From assembly GCA_029551925.1 (NCBI GenBank), contig JAKPEO010000037.1, positions 1 to 34,992 of the forward strand: DNA of 34,992 nt, given 5' to 3'. Below are positions 1 through 9,638 of this stretch, in pieces. The stretch is from a bacterium. Lineage in GTDB: Bacteria > JAGOBX01. The translations under genes and the position numbers were made by a program. The notes below the pieces were generated by a model that did not search any database, was not told the DNA's origin, and saw only the letters and a list, made by a program, of their open reading frames with translations. Numbering within the stretch: position 1 is the stretch's first letter; every line of letters starts with the position of its first letter.

Positions 1-3000
1 ATACAAATTTTAATTTTGTGAATCCGTTGATAAATGTAGAGACGACCGCTACGCAATATTCATATATACCGATGAATATTGATAGATATTATTGGCGTGT
101 GCGCGGTAAGAATAGTTTGCAGATTGGCGAATGGTCGCTAAAAAATATTTTAAATGTAAAAGATTTGACTCCCCCGAATATAATAAATTATTCTTTGACT
201 GATATGCATAATTTGAATATGGATATAAGCGATACTGCTATTAAAATATCTGCGTGTGTTAGTGATACTTCTATAATAAAAACTTTATCATTTGCATTTA
301 GTATAAATAATACAAGTTATACTGACCAGACATATTTTTGGTTGAATGTTAATACAGATACATACACCAAAATATTTACATTACCGAATTTATTAAATGT
401 TGGAGATACGATATACTATAAAATTTATGCAGAAGACATAGAAGGAAATTATACTAATGTTTATAGTTTTGTTGTGGTATCTACATTATTTATAGATTCC
501 CCAGTGTTTTCGCCGAATTTAAAAAATAAAACTAATAATGCTTTATTTACATTAACTGGCACAAAAAATCCGCGAACAAATGTTAGGATAAATGATAGTT
601 TTACTGCAATAAATACTTCTGATACTGAATGGCAAATAACATTATCATTAACATCAGAGACAAATATAATTTCAGCGAGAGCATATTTAGGTATGACTTA
701 TTCTGAAACTTCATATTTTACTGTGGTATATGATAATATCCCGCCAGTTTTTTCTGATAATATACAAAATACGATATATACGACAATTCCTACAATTATA
801 ACTATTACAGGAACAGACAATTTAACAGGTATAGATACAATACAATATAGAATAAATAGCGGCGCGTGGTTTAATGGCAATACAATTACAATAGATACAG
901 ACGGCTTATATTATATTCAATATCGCGGTTATGACGGCGTAGGTAATTTAAGCGCTATTTTAGATGGCGCTTATCCGGTATTATTAGATACCGCCAAACC
1001 GCAACCAGTTAATGTCTATGATGAAGGAAATATTAGCGCTGATACAATAATAGAATTTTTCTGGGATTTACCGATAGATAGCAGTCCAATAGTAAATTAT
1101 TATGTTCAGGTTGATAGTTCCACTTTATTTGTAACGCCGATATTTGAAAGTTGGACCAACAGCGCATCTTTATTTTTTAGAATATCAGGCGATTCCGGAA
1201 TAATCAATGGCGAGACATATTATTGCCGTGTGCGTTCAAAAGATGCGGTGGGCAATATTTCTGACTATGGTGCTGCAAGTGATGGGATATATATAGATAC
1301 TGCTATTGGCGAATCGTCAAAGCCGGAGCCGCCGAGTATTGATTCGCATCCATTATGGACGCGAAACAGTATTGTCACTTTAACCGGCACAAAAACAGAT
1401 ACTGAAAAATATATTTTTGTTAATAATTCATTAGCAGATATAAGCGGCAATAATTGGTCGCGCGTAGTAATTTTGAATTTCGGAAATAATGTATTGACAC
1501 TAACAAGTAAAAACGAATATGGCGTGACTTCTGATCCTGTATCAATCAATATTTATATGGATAACATTTCGCCGACGCGGCCGACATTTAATGTTGTTTC
1601 TCCGACGAATCAAGATACGCAATTAATAATAGGACAAAAAGCAAGCGATGCTGAAACAGTGTGGGTGAATGGAAATTTAGCTACTATTATAAGCGATACT
1701 TTATGGCAATATACCATTTCTTTGACAAATGAAATTAATATTGTAGAAGTTACATCATCAGATACCTTTGGCAATATTTCGGAAACAGTATCAAATACAA
1801 TAATATACGATACAGTGCCGCCGATAGAGCCGACAGTGAATTATATAAGTCCTTATTCTGGCTATGAACAGATTGTCAGCGGAACTTATGATACTGTTGC
1901 GACTGTATTGCTAACAGTCAATAATATTGCAGCTTCGTTAAATTCTGTATTAGGTATCTGGAATTTTACTTGTAGTTTATTAAATGAAGAAACAAATACA
2001 TTTACAATAAGAGCAATAGATGCAGCCGGCAATATCTCAACCAGGATATTTTATATAGTCCGCGATACATTAGGACCTGCTGCTCCTAATATTCTGTCGC
2101 CGTTTAATAATGCCGATGTTTTTGTCAGTCCTATAACTGTGTCGGGCACAGTGCCGGCAGATGCTGTCGGAGTGATTATTAATAATATTACTGATAATAA
2201 TATTTCGCCGAATGATACTTTTGCTGTTAACGTGCCATTGACGATCGGTAATAATCCTATTATTGCTTATGCTATTGATTCATTGGGCAATAAATCTTCG
2301 CCTACTGTTATAGTTGTAAATTATAACCCGCTCGCTTTTAAATTTGTATCAGAGCAATTGGATAATAATGAAATTTTAAATAATATTCCAGATAGTTTGA
2401 TAGTTTCATCAAATAATCAAATTAATTTTTCTACTATTACAAATACAACTGTAATTCTTACTTATAATAATGTTTCAAAAAATTATTCGATTATTCCGTC
2501 GCCTGATTCATATAGTTTTTATATTGTGCCGGCTGAACCATTTTTGATACATCGGACTTATAAATTAGAATTAACTACTGATATAAAAAATGTTAATGGC
2601 ATAAATTTAGGAGCAAATAAGATTTGGCTGTTCCGCACTGGAACTGATGACACAAAACCAGTTATTGTTTCATTTCAGACATTAGATCCGAATGGTAATT
2701 TGTTGATAGATGCATCTGATACCGGCATATTGTTAAGAGCGATAGCTACTGATACAGATATAGGTATTGACTATCTGCGTTTTGAATTAGGCGTAAATAA
2801 TCCGCGCCGCGATGATTATAATTTTACTTTTATGGATGTTGGGCAATCAACCGCTAATTTTCAAAAATTATTCACTGCCACTTTGAATGTAGACGATACC
2901 ATTTATACAGGTATATTTATTGCGGATTTAGCGGGAAATACGGTTGCATTATATGAAACAAAAACAGTCGGCGCGGTAATAGTGCCTGAACCGCAATTAA

Positions 3001-6000
3001 AAATCGGATTAGATACCACTGTATCTTATACGCCTATTTTATTAGAAGGGACAAAAGTGCCGGAAGTGTCTGTATTCATTAATGGCAATCAAGCGATTAA
3101 TATTGATACAGACAAATGGCGTTTTAATTTATCATTAAATCCTGGAATAAATAATTTTACAATTTTCGGGCGTATCGCTAATTCTGTGAGCCCTACGAGA
3201 AATCATATTGTTATTTATGATGTTACTCTGCCAACTGCCACAGATAATGCTCCGAGCGTGGCTGTCTATGATTCAAGAATTATTACTATAACTGGCATAG
3301 ACGAACAATCAGGCATAAAACGCACTTTATATTCTTTAAATGGTGGATCGTGGACTGTCGGTAATACAGTGTTGATTTCTAATGAATACGAAAATATTTT
3401 AAGATATGTAGTAGAAAATAATTGCGAATTATATTCAGATACTTATACAAAAAAAATCTATATAGACCGCACACGACCTGAACCAGTATATGTTACTGCG
3501 ACAAGTAGATATTCATTTGATACTACGCTTGTATGGTCTTGGGAAACGCCATTTGATTCGAGCCAGATTGTTAATTATATTATTCAAATAGCAGATGATA
3601 CTTCTTTTGCTAATTTAATAATTTTTGATACTGTCGCAGGTAATATAAATTTTATTGTTGCGCAAAATAATAATTTTCAAGATGGCAAAACATATTATTG
3701 TCGTATTGCCGCAAAAGACATAGCTGGCAATGTTTCAAATTATAATCCAGCTTATTATGAATTTTCTGCTATTACTATTGATACTAATTTAGCGAATCAG
3801 CCGTCGCCAGATACTCCTATTATTTTAATGCCTGCTAATGGCATTGAAACTAATGCCGCTAATATTTTAGTGAGAGGCATAAAAGATACAGATGCAACAA
3901 TTGTATTAGTTAATGGACTTTCTGCAACTATTATTGATTCTACTACTTGGACGCGTGTTATTCCACTAAATATATTAGGCGCGAATACAATTTATGTATC
4001 AGTTAAAAATATTTACGGTAAAGAATCTCCTGAAACTTATATTGTCGTGTATTTTAATAATGTTCCGCCAGCTGTGCCGATAATAACTACCACGCGGACA
4101 TTGACCAACAGCGAGACAATAGTAATTAGCGGTATTCGTGAGCCAGGCAGTTTTATTGCTATTAACGGCTCTACGCTCGGCATTTCGTTTGGTTATGATA
4201 CATTTGCTAAAACATTTATTCAGCCAGAAGGGCAGACAACTTATAATGTTGTAAGTTTTGATACGCTTGGCAATTATTCAAATACAGCGACAATTACTAT
4301 AACTGTGGATAAGACACCGCCTGCGCGTCCGACTGCAACTTTTACTTCGCCTACCAATAATTCGTATCAATTAATTTCTGGAACATTAGAAAGCGGCGCA
4401 TCGCTTTCTGTTAATGGCAATACAGAACAGGTTTTGATTTTTGGGACATTATGGCAGTTTCCTGTATCTTTAAGCGAAGGGGCAAATACTTTTACTGTAA
4501 TTTCGCGAGATTTAGCTGGGAATGCAAGTGATACTGTGTTTGTTATAATATTAGATACGATCGCGCCAGAAAAACCAAAAATATTATATCCGCCAAATGG
4601 CTATAAAACATCAGCGTCAAGTATAATAATCAGCGGTATCAAGCCAAAAGAAAGTTTTGTTTATATTAACGGTGTAATCGCAGAAAATAATAATTATATG
4701 GATACGCAGTGGTCAACCACCTATAATATGTTAGCAGGGTCAAATTTGATTACTGCTACAGCTCGCGATAATTTAGGCAATGTCTCTGATTTTGACCAGA
4801 TAATCGTAACATTTGATATAAATCTATTTTTAGTAGAAGTGCCGATATTAGAAGATAATGAATTTATAATGCCAACTAATAAAATAGACATACATCTGAA
4901 TAAACAATTAGATACAAACTCATTGAATACTGACAATATTTATCTTTTAAACTCACAAGGGCAGCGGTTAATTCCTGAAAATTTACTATATAATAGCGCA
5001 ACAAATGTTATTTCTGTTTATTATCCATTAGCGCCGAGCAAATCATATCAATTATTCATTTCCAGAAATTTGACTGATATTAATAGTGTAAAACTTCCGC
5101 AAAATCGAACATATAATTTTACTGTTTTAATAAATAAAGATACTGAAACAATAATCAATAATGATGAGTTTTTATCAATTTTTACGCCGCAAAATGCATT
5201 GTCTAATAATGCTTATTTTGTAATCAATGAATTATCGACTAATGACGCGCTTGTATTAGTGGCAGATGCTAAAATAGATTTTGCTGGATATATGCGTAAT
5301 TTAGGCGCATATAGAAAAATTTATCGCTTGAACGCTTTTGAAACGAATGGAAATAGTATAAATTCGTTTTTGATACCCCTGCTATTAAAAATAAATTATG
5401 CTGATAATAACAACGACGGTATTTTAGATAATACGACTTTAAAAACAAAATTTTTAGATTTGTATTATTTAGATACAAATGATAATACTTGGAAAAAATT
5501 AACAAATTCATTCAGCGATACGATTAATAAATATGTATCATCTGATTTATCTAAACCTGCGATATTTACTGTATTCGGCGGATATTTAGATGCGGATACC
5601 AAAGTGATGTTTATCGATTCTTTGAATAATGTAAGATTAAAAATTTATAATCCAGAAACAAATGACGCTTATATAAAAGCAACGGAAATTAATCCTTATG
5701 ATAATGCGAAAGTTATTGCTGCGGATAATAAATTACTGTCTGAGAGTGGATTTGTTAAATCATTGGGGATAGCGCGAAATGTTTATGAAATAAAAGCATA
5801 TAATAGTGCAGATCAGATTATCGCTAATTTTAATGAACCGATGATATTATATCTCGGCTGGGCTGATATTAATAATGACGGGATTATTGATAATACAGAT
5901 GTTGAAGAAAAATATGTTACTATTTATAGGTTGAATGAAGCTAACAATATTTGGGAAAAAATACCTACGCAGGTTGATGCCACGAATAATTTAGCGTATG

Positions 6001-6314
6001 CGCTGCTTAATCATTTTAGTATTTACACTTTGTTTGGCGTGAATTATAGTTCAGGGCAAATATTATTTTATCCTAATCCGACAATGAATAAAAAAATAAA
6101 TTTGCTTGCTGTTCCTCAAGTAAGTAATATATTATCGTTGACAATAATAAATCCGTTTGGGCGGATAGTATATCAGAATCAATTTAATGTAACACCGGGG
6201 ATTGAAAATCATATTACAAATATTGATTTATCAAAATTGCCGGTTGGCGGATACTATGCAAAAATTATAATGGACGGTATCGAAAAAATTTTAGGAGTAG
6301 GTATAGCAAAATAA
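1..6314 (+). CDS. Giant Ig/Fn3-repeat surface protein, 5' partial, with C-terminal T9SS-like sorting domain
   Basis: The reading frame is open from the window edge (first full codon at 3) to TAA at 6312, so the GTG at 18 is only an internal codon and the true start lies upstream. At least 2100 residues remain. Modules seen in order: an Ig-like module (168-480), a glucodextranase-like Ig module (about 490-720), a chitobiase-like 'IPP...SG' module (about 735-960), an Fn3 module (about 1000-1300), four Ig modules (1310-2330) and a Big_5-like module (2340-2650). The same nine-module order then repeats at 2652-5140. Two related domains follow (about 5210-5590 and 5650-6040), each with a DxNxDGIxD Ca-binding-like loop (near 5401 and 5868). 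An 85-residue tail from 6050 carries YPNP and ends ILGVGIAK, resembling Por_Secre_tail. Likely an exported cell-surface adhesin or structural protein, with the barrel gene directly downstream. Repeat reading is firm; substrate and partner are unknown. Confidence 0.85.
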   Translation, partial: TNFNFVNPLINVETTATQYSYIPMNIDRYYWRVRGKNSLQIGEWSLKNILNVKDLTPPNIINYSLTDMHNLNMDISDTAIKISACVSDTSIIKTLSFAFSINNTSYTDQTYFWLNVNTDTYTKIFTLPNLLNVGDTIYYKIYAEDIEGNYTNVYSFVVVSTLFIDSPVFSPNLKNKTNNALFTLTGTKNPRTNVRINDSFTAINTSDTEWQITLSLTSETNIISARAYLGMTYSETSYFTVVYDNIPPVFSDNIQNTIYTTIPTIITITGTDNLTGIDTIQYRINSGAWFNGNTITIDTDGLYYIQYRGYDGVGNLSAILDGAYPVLLDTAKPQPVNVYDEGNISADTIIEFFWDLPIDSSPIVNYYVQVDSSTLFVTPIFESWTNSASLFFRISGDSGIINGETYYCRVRSKDAVGNISDYGAASDGIYIDTAIGESSKPEPPSIDSHPLWTRNSIVTLTGTKTDTEKYIFVNNSLADISGNNWSRVVILNFGNNVLTLTSKNEYGVTSDPVSINIYMDNISPTRPTFNVVSPTNQDTQLIIGQKASDAETVWVNGNLATIISDTLWQYTISLTNEINIVEVTSSDTFGNISETVSNTIIYDTVPPIEPTVNYISPYSGYEQIVSGTYDTVATVLLTVNNIAASLNSVLGIWNFTCSLLNEETNTFTIRAIDAAGNISTRIFYIVRDTLGPAAPNILSPFNNADVFVSPITVSGTVPADAVGVIINNITDNNISPNDTFAVNVPLTIGNNPIIAYAIDSLGNKSSPTVIVVNYNPLAFKFVSEQLDNNEILNNIPDSLIVSSNNQINFSTITNTTVILTYNNVSKNYSIIPSPDSYSFYIVPAEPFLIHRTYKLELTTDIKNVNGINLGANKIWLFRTGTDDTKPVIVSFQTLDPNGNLLIDASDTGILLRAIATDTDIGIDYLRFELGVNNPRRDDYNFTFMDVGQSTANFQKLFTATLNVDDTIYTGIFIADLAGNTVALYETKTVGAVIVPEPQLKIGLDTTVSYTPILLEGTKVPEVSVFINGNQAINIDTDKWRFNLSLNPGINNFTIFGRIANSVSPTRNHIVIYDVTLPTATDNAPSVAVYDSRIITITGIDEQSGIKRTLYSLNGGSWTVGNTVLISNEYENILRYVVENNCELYSDTYTKKIYIDRTRPEPVYVTATSRYSFDTTLVWSWETPFDSSQIVNYIIQIADDTSFANLIIFDTVAGNINFIVAQNNNFQDGKTYYCRIAAKDIAGNVSNYNPAYYEFSAITIDTNLANQPSPDTPIILMPANGIETNAANILVRGIKDTDATIVLVNGLSATIIDSTTWTRVIPLNILGANTIYVSVKNIYGKESPETYIVVYFNNVPPAVPIITTTRTLTNSETIVISGIREPGSFIAINGSTLGISFGYDTFAKTFIQPEGQTTYNVVSFDTLGNYSNTATITITVDKTPPARPTATFTSPTNNSYQLISGTLESGASLSVNGNTEQVLIFGTLWQFPVSLSEGANTFTVISRDLAGNASDTVFVIILDTIAPEKPKILYPPNGYKTSASSIIISGIKPKESFVYINGVIAENNNYMDTQWSTTYNMLAGSNLITATARDNLGNVSDFDQIIVTFDINLFLVEVPILEDNEFIMPTNKIDIHLNKQLDTNSLNTDNIYLLNSQGQRLIPENLLYNSATNVISVYYPLAPSKSYQLFISRNLTDINSVKLPQNRTYNFTVLINKDTETIINNDEFLSIFTPQNALSNNAYFVINELSTNDALVLVADAKIDFAGYMRNLGAYRKIYRLNAFETNGNSINSFLIPLLLKINYADNNNDGILDNTTLKTKFLDLYYLDTNDNTWKKLTNSFSDTINKYVSSDLSKPAIFTVFGGYLDADTKVMFIDSLNNVRLKIYNPETNDAYIKATEINPYDNAKVIAADNKLLSESGFVKSLGIARNVYEIKAYNSADQIIANFNEPMILYLGWADINNDGIIDNTDVEEKYVTIYRLNEANNIWEKIPTQVDATNNLAYALLNHFSIYTLFGVNYSSGQILFYPNPTMNKKINLLAVPQVSNILSLTIINPFGRIVYQNQFNVTPGIENHITNIDLSKLPVGGYYAKIIMDGIEKILGVGIAK
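168..5140 (+). repeat. Two tandem copies of a nine-module protein block (about 2.49 kb each)
   Basis: Copy 1 is about 168-2651 and copy 2 about 2652-5140. Corresponding landmarks are offset by nearly constant distances: TPPN at 168 and TKPV at 2652 (2484), the GTK turn at 558 and 3048 (2490), the Fn3 D-S-S motif at 1077 and 3555 (2478), and the Big_5 NE motif at 2370 and 4860 (2490). Module order is the same in both copies. The match is at protein level; the DNA has diverged, so the duplication is old. Confidence 0.82.
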
Positions 6315-6318
6315 TGCT

Positions 6319-8385
6319 ATGTTGAAAGGATTAGTTTTAAAAAAATATTTTATCATAACGATGCTGGCGTTTATTATTATTTTTTTTAGACAGCGCTCTT
6401 ATGCTGTTGATAATGTATATGTTGACGATTATCTGTCAGCGGAAGCGCCGATTTCAGCCGCGCTTTTAGGGCTCTGCAATGCTGATTTGCATGATACCAA
6501 ATTGCCGGTGAGCGTAATATACAATCCGTCATTATTATCAAATTTACTTTCGCCGAATGTTTCATTATCTAAATCTGATTTGCCGTTAAAAGCGCAATAT
6601 AATAGTTTGTATTATTCTCAACCGTTTTTAAATGGCGGGCTCGGATTGGCTTATAATACTTTAACTCTCGATGATGAATTATTTGTTCAGACTAATGATG
6701 CTGGTTTTATAATTAATAATGGCTATAAAGTTTCATATTCAGCGTTATCTCTTGCATATGCCAGAAAATTTGAAATTTTCAAAAAAATGTTTGATGTAGG
6801 TCTGTCATTAAGGCAATTAAATTTAGCGGTGGCGAATACTTCATATTCCGCTATTTCTCCAATATTGGCGTGTTTATATACATTTAAAAATACAAACATA
6901 ACTTTATCGCATTCTATTACTAATTTTATTGGCGGGACAATTGGCGATGATAAATTACCGATGCGTCTGAAAACTTCCGCGAATATTAATATTCTAAAAA
7001 ATCTAAAAATTATTCCTGAATTTGAAAAAGTAGATGCGCGTATGGATTATCGGCTCGGAATAAAATATTCGCCTATAAAATTAGTTAATATTTATTCTGG
7101 CTATCAGCCGAGCAAAATATCTTTGGGTTTTGAAATATTATATTCGGATTGGGCTATTAATTATGCATATCAAACAAACTCTAATTATTTTGCTGAAAAA
7201 AATATTTCGTCTATGGGTGTTACTTGGAATATCGGATATAATAGAAAATTGCGAATGAATATTTATCGCAGTGAAATGCAGAATATTAGAAAATTAGTTG
7301 ATCGCGATGAAAATTACGACAGCGCAATTGTAATATTGAATAATTTAAAAAAAGTTTTGCATCCTAAAAGTGATGTGGATGAATATGATAATGTAGTATA
7401 TCGCATTGAACAATTGCAAAATTTAAAAAGAATACGCGATGAAATGCGCGAAAAAACTGAAGCTGAAAATAAAAGTTATTTAGAAGAAGCGGCAAGATTG
7501 ATTAATGAAAATTCTTTTGATTTAGCGCGCAAACAAATAGAGAAAATCGATGAAACCAGTCAATATTATGAAGAAGGTTTGAAATTGATGATAGAACTTG
7601 AAAAACGCGAACAAGAATCCGCAAAGAAAAAAGACGAATTATCACAAAAACAAATAGAATTTTTGTTAAGCGCTCTTGACGCTACAAAAGATATATTTGT
7701 GAAAATAGATATACTTGAAAAATTGATAAATTTATCACCGCTTGACGAATATAAAAATTTACACGAGCGTTTGAAAAAAGCGTCAGTTAATTTTACACAA
7801 CGTACTGAATCGCTTACTGAAACTTTTGATATAAATAGGCAATTATTAGATATCAATGCTGAACGCGCAACGCAATATTTAGAAAACGCAAGAAAATTTT
7901 TCAAAGAAAGACGCTATGAATTTGCAAAATACGAAATTCAGCGCGGTAGAGATTTATTAAAGGATTATAGATGGGAAGAACCATTTATGCAGCAAATAGA
8001 ATTTGAACTTGCCAAAGTTAAAGAAAGAGAACAATTGTCAAGATTAGACGACCAAAACAGAATGATGGCTTATAGATTAGCGGTAAATGAAGATTATGAA
8101 AGAGCGCTTACATTTTGGAATCGCGTGGTAAACCGCACGCCAGCAGATGAAGAAGAAATCCGAAAAATTACAGAAGCGATGCGTAAACGCGGTATAGCCA
8201 CAACTGTAAAAGTATCAAAAGCTTTGACGCCAGAAGAACGGCAATTGATAGAACAATTATTTATTCAAGGCAAACAATTATACATAGCGGAAAAATTTGC
8301 TGAAGCAAAAGAAAAATGGAATAGAATTTTGCAGTTAGATCCAAATAATGATAAAGCGAAAAGATATTTGAAGATGGTAGAATAA
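6319..8385 (+). CDS. Outer-membrane beta-barrel (PorV/UPF0164-like) fused to C-terminal helical/TPR domain
   Basis: 688 residues. A signal peptide at 1-30 (basic start, long hydrophobic run, cleavage near RSYA/VDN) leads into alternating amphipathic strands to about residue 310. That region resembles the PorV-like barrel at 30693: both have an LPM/LPL-x-K-S stretch followed by paired strands ending in a YAY motif and a final strand. Residues 310-635 are long charged helices with coiled-coil character, and 640-688 form a recognisable TPR (GKQLYIAEKFAEAKEKWNRI). The helical part probably lies in the periplasm. The ATG is 4 bp after the giant gene's stop with no Shine-Dalgarno site, suggesting coupled translation. 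Role inferred: partner or exporter of the upstream CTD protein. A plain PorP/SprF-like or lipid-transport barrel is an alternative. Confidence 0.7.
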   Translation: MLKGLVLKKYFIITMLAFIIIFFRQRSYAVDNVYVDDYLSAEAPISAALLGLCNADLHDTKLPVSVIYNPSLLSNLLSPNVSLSKSDLPLKAQYNSLYYSQPFLNGGLGLAYNTLTLDDELFVQTNDAGFIINNGYKVSYSALSLAYARKFEIFKKMFDVGLSLRQLNLAVANTSYSAISPILACLYTFKNTNITLSHSITNFIGGTIGDDKLPMRLKTSANINILKNLKIIPEFEKVDARMDYRLGIKYSPIKLVNIYSGYQPSKISLGFEILYSDWAINYAYQTNSNYFAEKNISSMGVTWNIGYNRKLRMNIYRSEMQNIRKLVDRDENYDSAIVILNNLKKVLHPKSDVDEYDNVVYRIEQLQNLKRIRDEMREKTEAENKSYLEEAARLINENSFDLARKQIEKIDETSQYYEEGLKLMIELEKREQESAKKKDELSQKQIEFLLSALDATKDIFVKIDILEKLINLSPLDEYKNLHERLKKASVNFTQRTESLTETFDINRQLLDINAERATQYLENARKFFKERRYEFAKYEIQRGRDLLKDYRWEEPFMQQIEFELAKVKEREQLSRLDDQNRMMAYRLAVNEDYERALTFWNRVVNRTPADEEEIRKITEAMRKRGIATTVKVSKALTPEERQLIEQLFIQGKQLYIAEKFAEAKEKWNRILQLDPNNDKAKRYLKMVE

Positions 8386-8412
8386 AAATTTTATAGTGTC
8401 GAGCGCGCTTTT

Positions 8413-8435
8413 AAAAAGTGCGAACCGCGCTTTTT
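8413..8435 (+). terminator. Intrinsic terminator
   Basis: Ten-base-pair stem with one G-U pair: left arm 8413-8422 (AAAAAGTGCG), loop AAC, right arm 8426-8435 (CGCGCTTTTT). The G+C-rich core followed by five T is typical of rho-independent termination. The A-tract on the left arm means it could also work in the other direction. It lies 28 bp after the barrel-TPR stop and separates that block from the promoter at 8593. Confidence 0.8.
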
Positions 8436-8592
8436 AAAGAAATTCTATGTCAGACATCTTGCCTGATAAATATTAAATTTCATATCATCATAAAATACAG
8501 CGCGTAACTAAAAAAATTATTATTATAATTCCGCACAATTTTTTAAAATAAATTCTGCCTGCGTTTTGGATAATTTAAAAATTTTATTTGTA

Positions 8593-8620
8593 TTGACAAG
8601 TGAATGAATTTTTGTATTAT
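8593..8620 (+). promoter_or_regulatory. Sigma-70-type promoter for the Gfo/Idh/MocA gene
   Basis: A perfect -35 TTGACA (8593-8598) is followed by a 16-bp spacer and -10 TATTAT (8615-8620). The start codon is at 8657 with GGAG at 8643-8646. The 271-bp gap 8386-8656 otherwise holds the terminator and no ORF I can support. Confidence 0.75.
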
Positions 8621-8656
8621 TAAAATAAAAATCAATAATAATGGAGCGTAATAAAA

Positions 8657-9607
8657 ATGAAAAAAGTAAAAGTCGGAGTAATAGGCGTAGGTCATTTAGG
8701 TCAGCATCATGCGCGAGTATATACAGAATTAGAAAATGCAGAATTAGTGGGTATTTATGATTTGAATAATGAACAAGCCCAAAAAGTAGCGGAACGCTGT
8801 AAATGTCGGATATTTGATAGTTATGAATCTTTATTAAAAGAAGCGGAAGCAGTGAGTATTGCAGTCCCGACGCGCGAGCATTTTAAAATAGCCGCTACCG
8901 CATTAAAAGCAGGCGCTCATATATTAGTTGAAAAGCCGATAACAGCGACGCTTGAAGAGGCGAAGAAATTATTAAAATTAGCGGAAAAACATAAAGCGAT
9001 ATTACAAGTTGGGCATATCGAGCGTTTTAATTCAGCGATAAAGGAACTATCAAGCAGAATAAAAAATCCAAAATATATAGAATGCGATAGATTAGCGCCG
9101 TTTAACATTCGCGGAACAGATGTGTCTGTGGTATTGGATTTGATGATTCACGATATAGATATAATATTGAGTTTAGTAAAAGAAAAAGTCAAAAAACTCG
9201 AAGCGCAAGGCGTAGCGATTTTTACTGATAAAGAAGATATTGCTAATGCCCGTATAATATTTGCTAATGGCTGCGTAGCGAATATTACGGCAAGTAGAGT
9301 AAGTATCGAGCGCACGCGTAAAATACGGATATTTGAAGATAATGTTTATTATTCTGTTGATTATTCTACGCAGACAATAAAAATAGTAACAAAAAAAGAA
9401 AATGCTGATATTAGAAAATTTCAAGAATTTAATGATTTGGTGAATATTGAAATTTTAAAAATAGATCCGGAAGAGCCGCTGAAAGCTGAATTAGCATCAT
9501 TCATTGATTGCGTTATAAAAGGCAAGCAGCCGCTTGTGCCCGGCGAAGCAGGCAGCGCAGCATTGGAAATTGCTGCGCAAATAGTCAATAAAATTCGTAA
9601 AAAATAA
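8657..9607 (+). CDS. Gfo/Idh/MocA-family oxidoreductase (possibly UDP-GlcNAc 3-dehydrogenase-like)
   Basis: 316 residues, close to usual family length. The N-terminal Rossmann fold shows GVGHLG at residues 10-15, the EKP motif at 92-94 (catalytic Lys93) and VGHIERFN at 118-125. The C-terminal half carries DLMIHDID (161-168), which supplies the Asp/His usual in the sugar-binding site. The enzyme should oxidise or reduce a sugar or sugar nucleotide with NAD(P) in the cytosol. Its short length and the GHIERFNP-like and D-x2-x-HDID motifs resemble the GnnA-type dehydrogenases found in lipid A gene clusters and also WlbA-type UDP-sugar dehydrogenases; I cannot choose between them from sequence alone. 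It has its own promoter and GGAG site, and heads the next transcription unit. Confidence 0.88.
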   Translation: MKKVKVGVIGVGHLGQHHARVYTELENAELVGIYDLNNEQAQKVAERCKCRIFDSYESLLKEAEAVSIAVPTREHFKIAATALKAGAHILVEKPITATLEEAKKLLKLAEKHKAILQVGHIERFNSAIKELSSRIKNPKYIECDRLAPFNIRGTDVSVVLDLMIHDIDIILSLVKEKVKKLEAQGVAIFTDKEDIANARIIFANGCVANITASRVSIERTRKIRIFEDNVYYSVDYSTQTIKIVTKKENADIRKFQEFNDLVNIEILKIDPEEPLKAELASFIDCVIKGKQPLVPGEAGSAALEIAAQIVNKIRKK

Positions 9608-9638
9608 TTTTGCTAATTTTTTATAAATAAGTTGGAAA

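Noticed and set aside
168-5140. CRISPR-like or DNA-level tandem repeat in the first giant gene
   Set aside because: The periodicity is at protein level in a long open frame; no conserved DNA repeats with unique spacers exist. No CRISPR array, tRNA, rRNA, transposase or integrase was found anywhere in the window.
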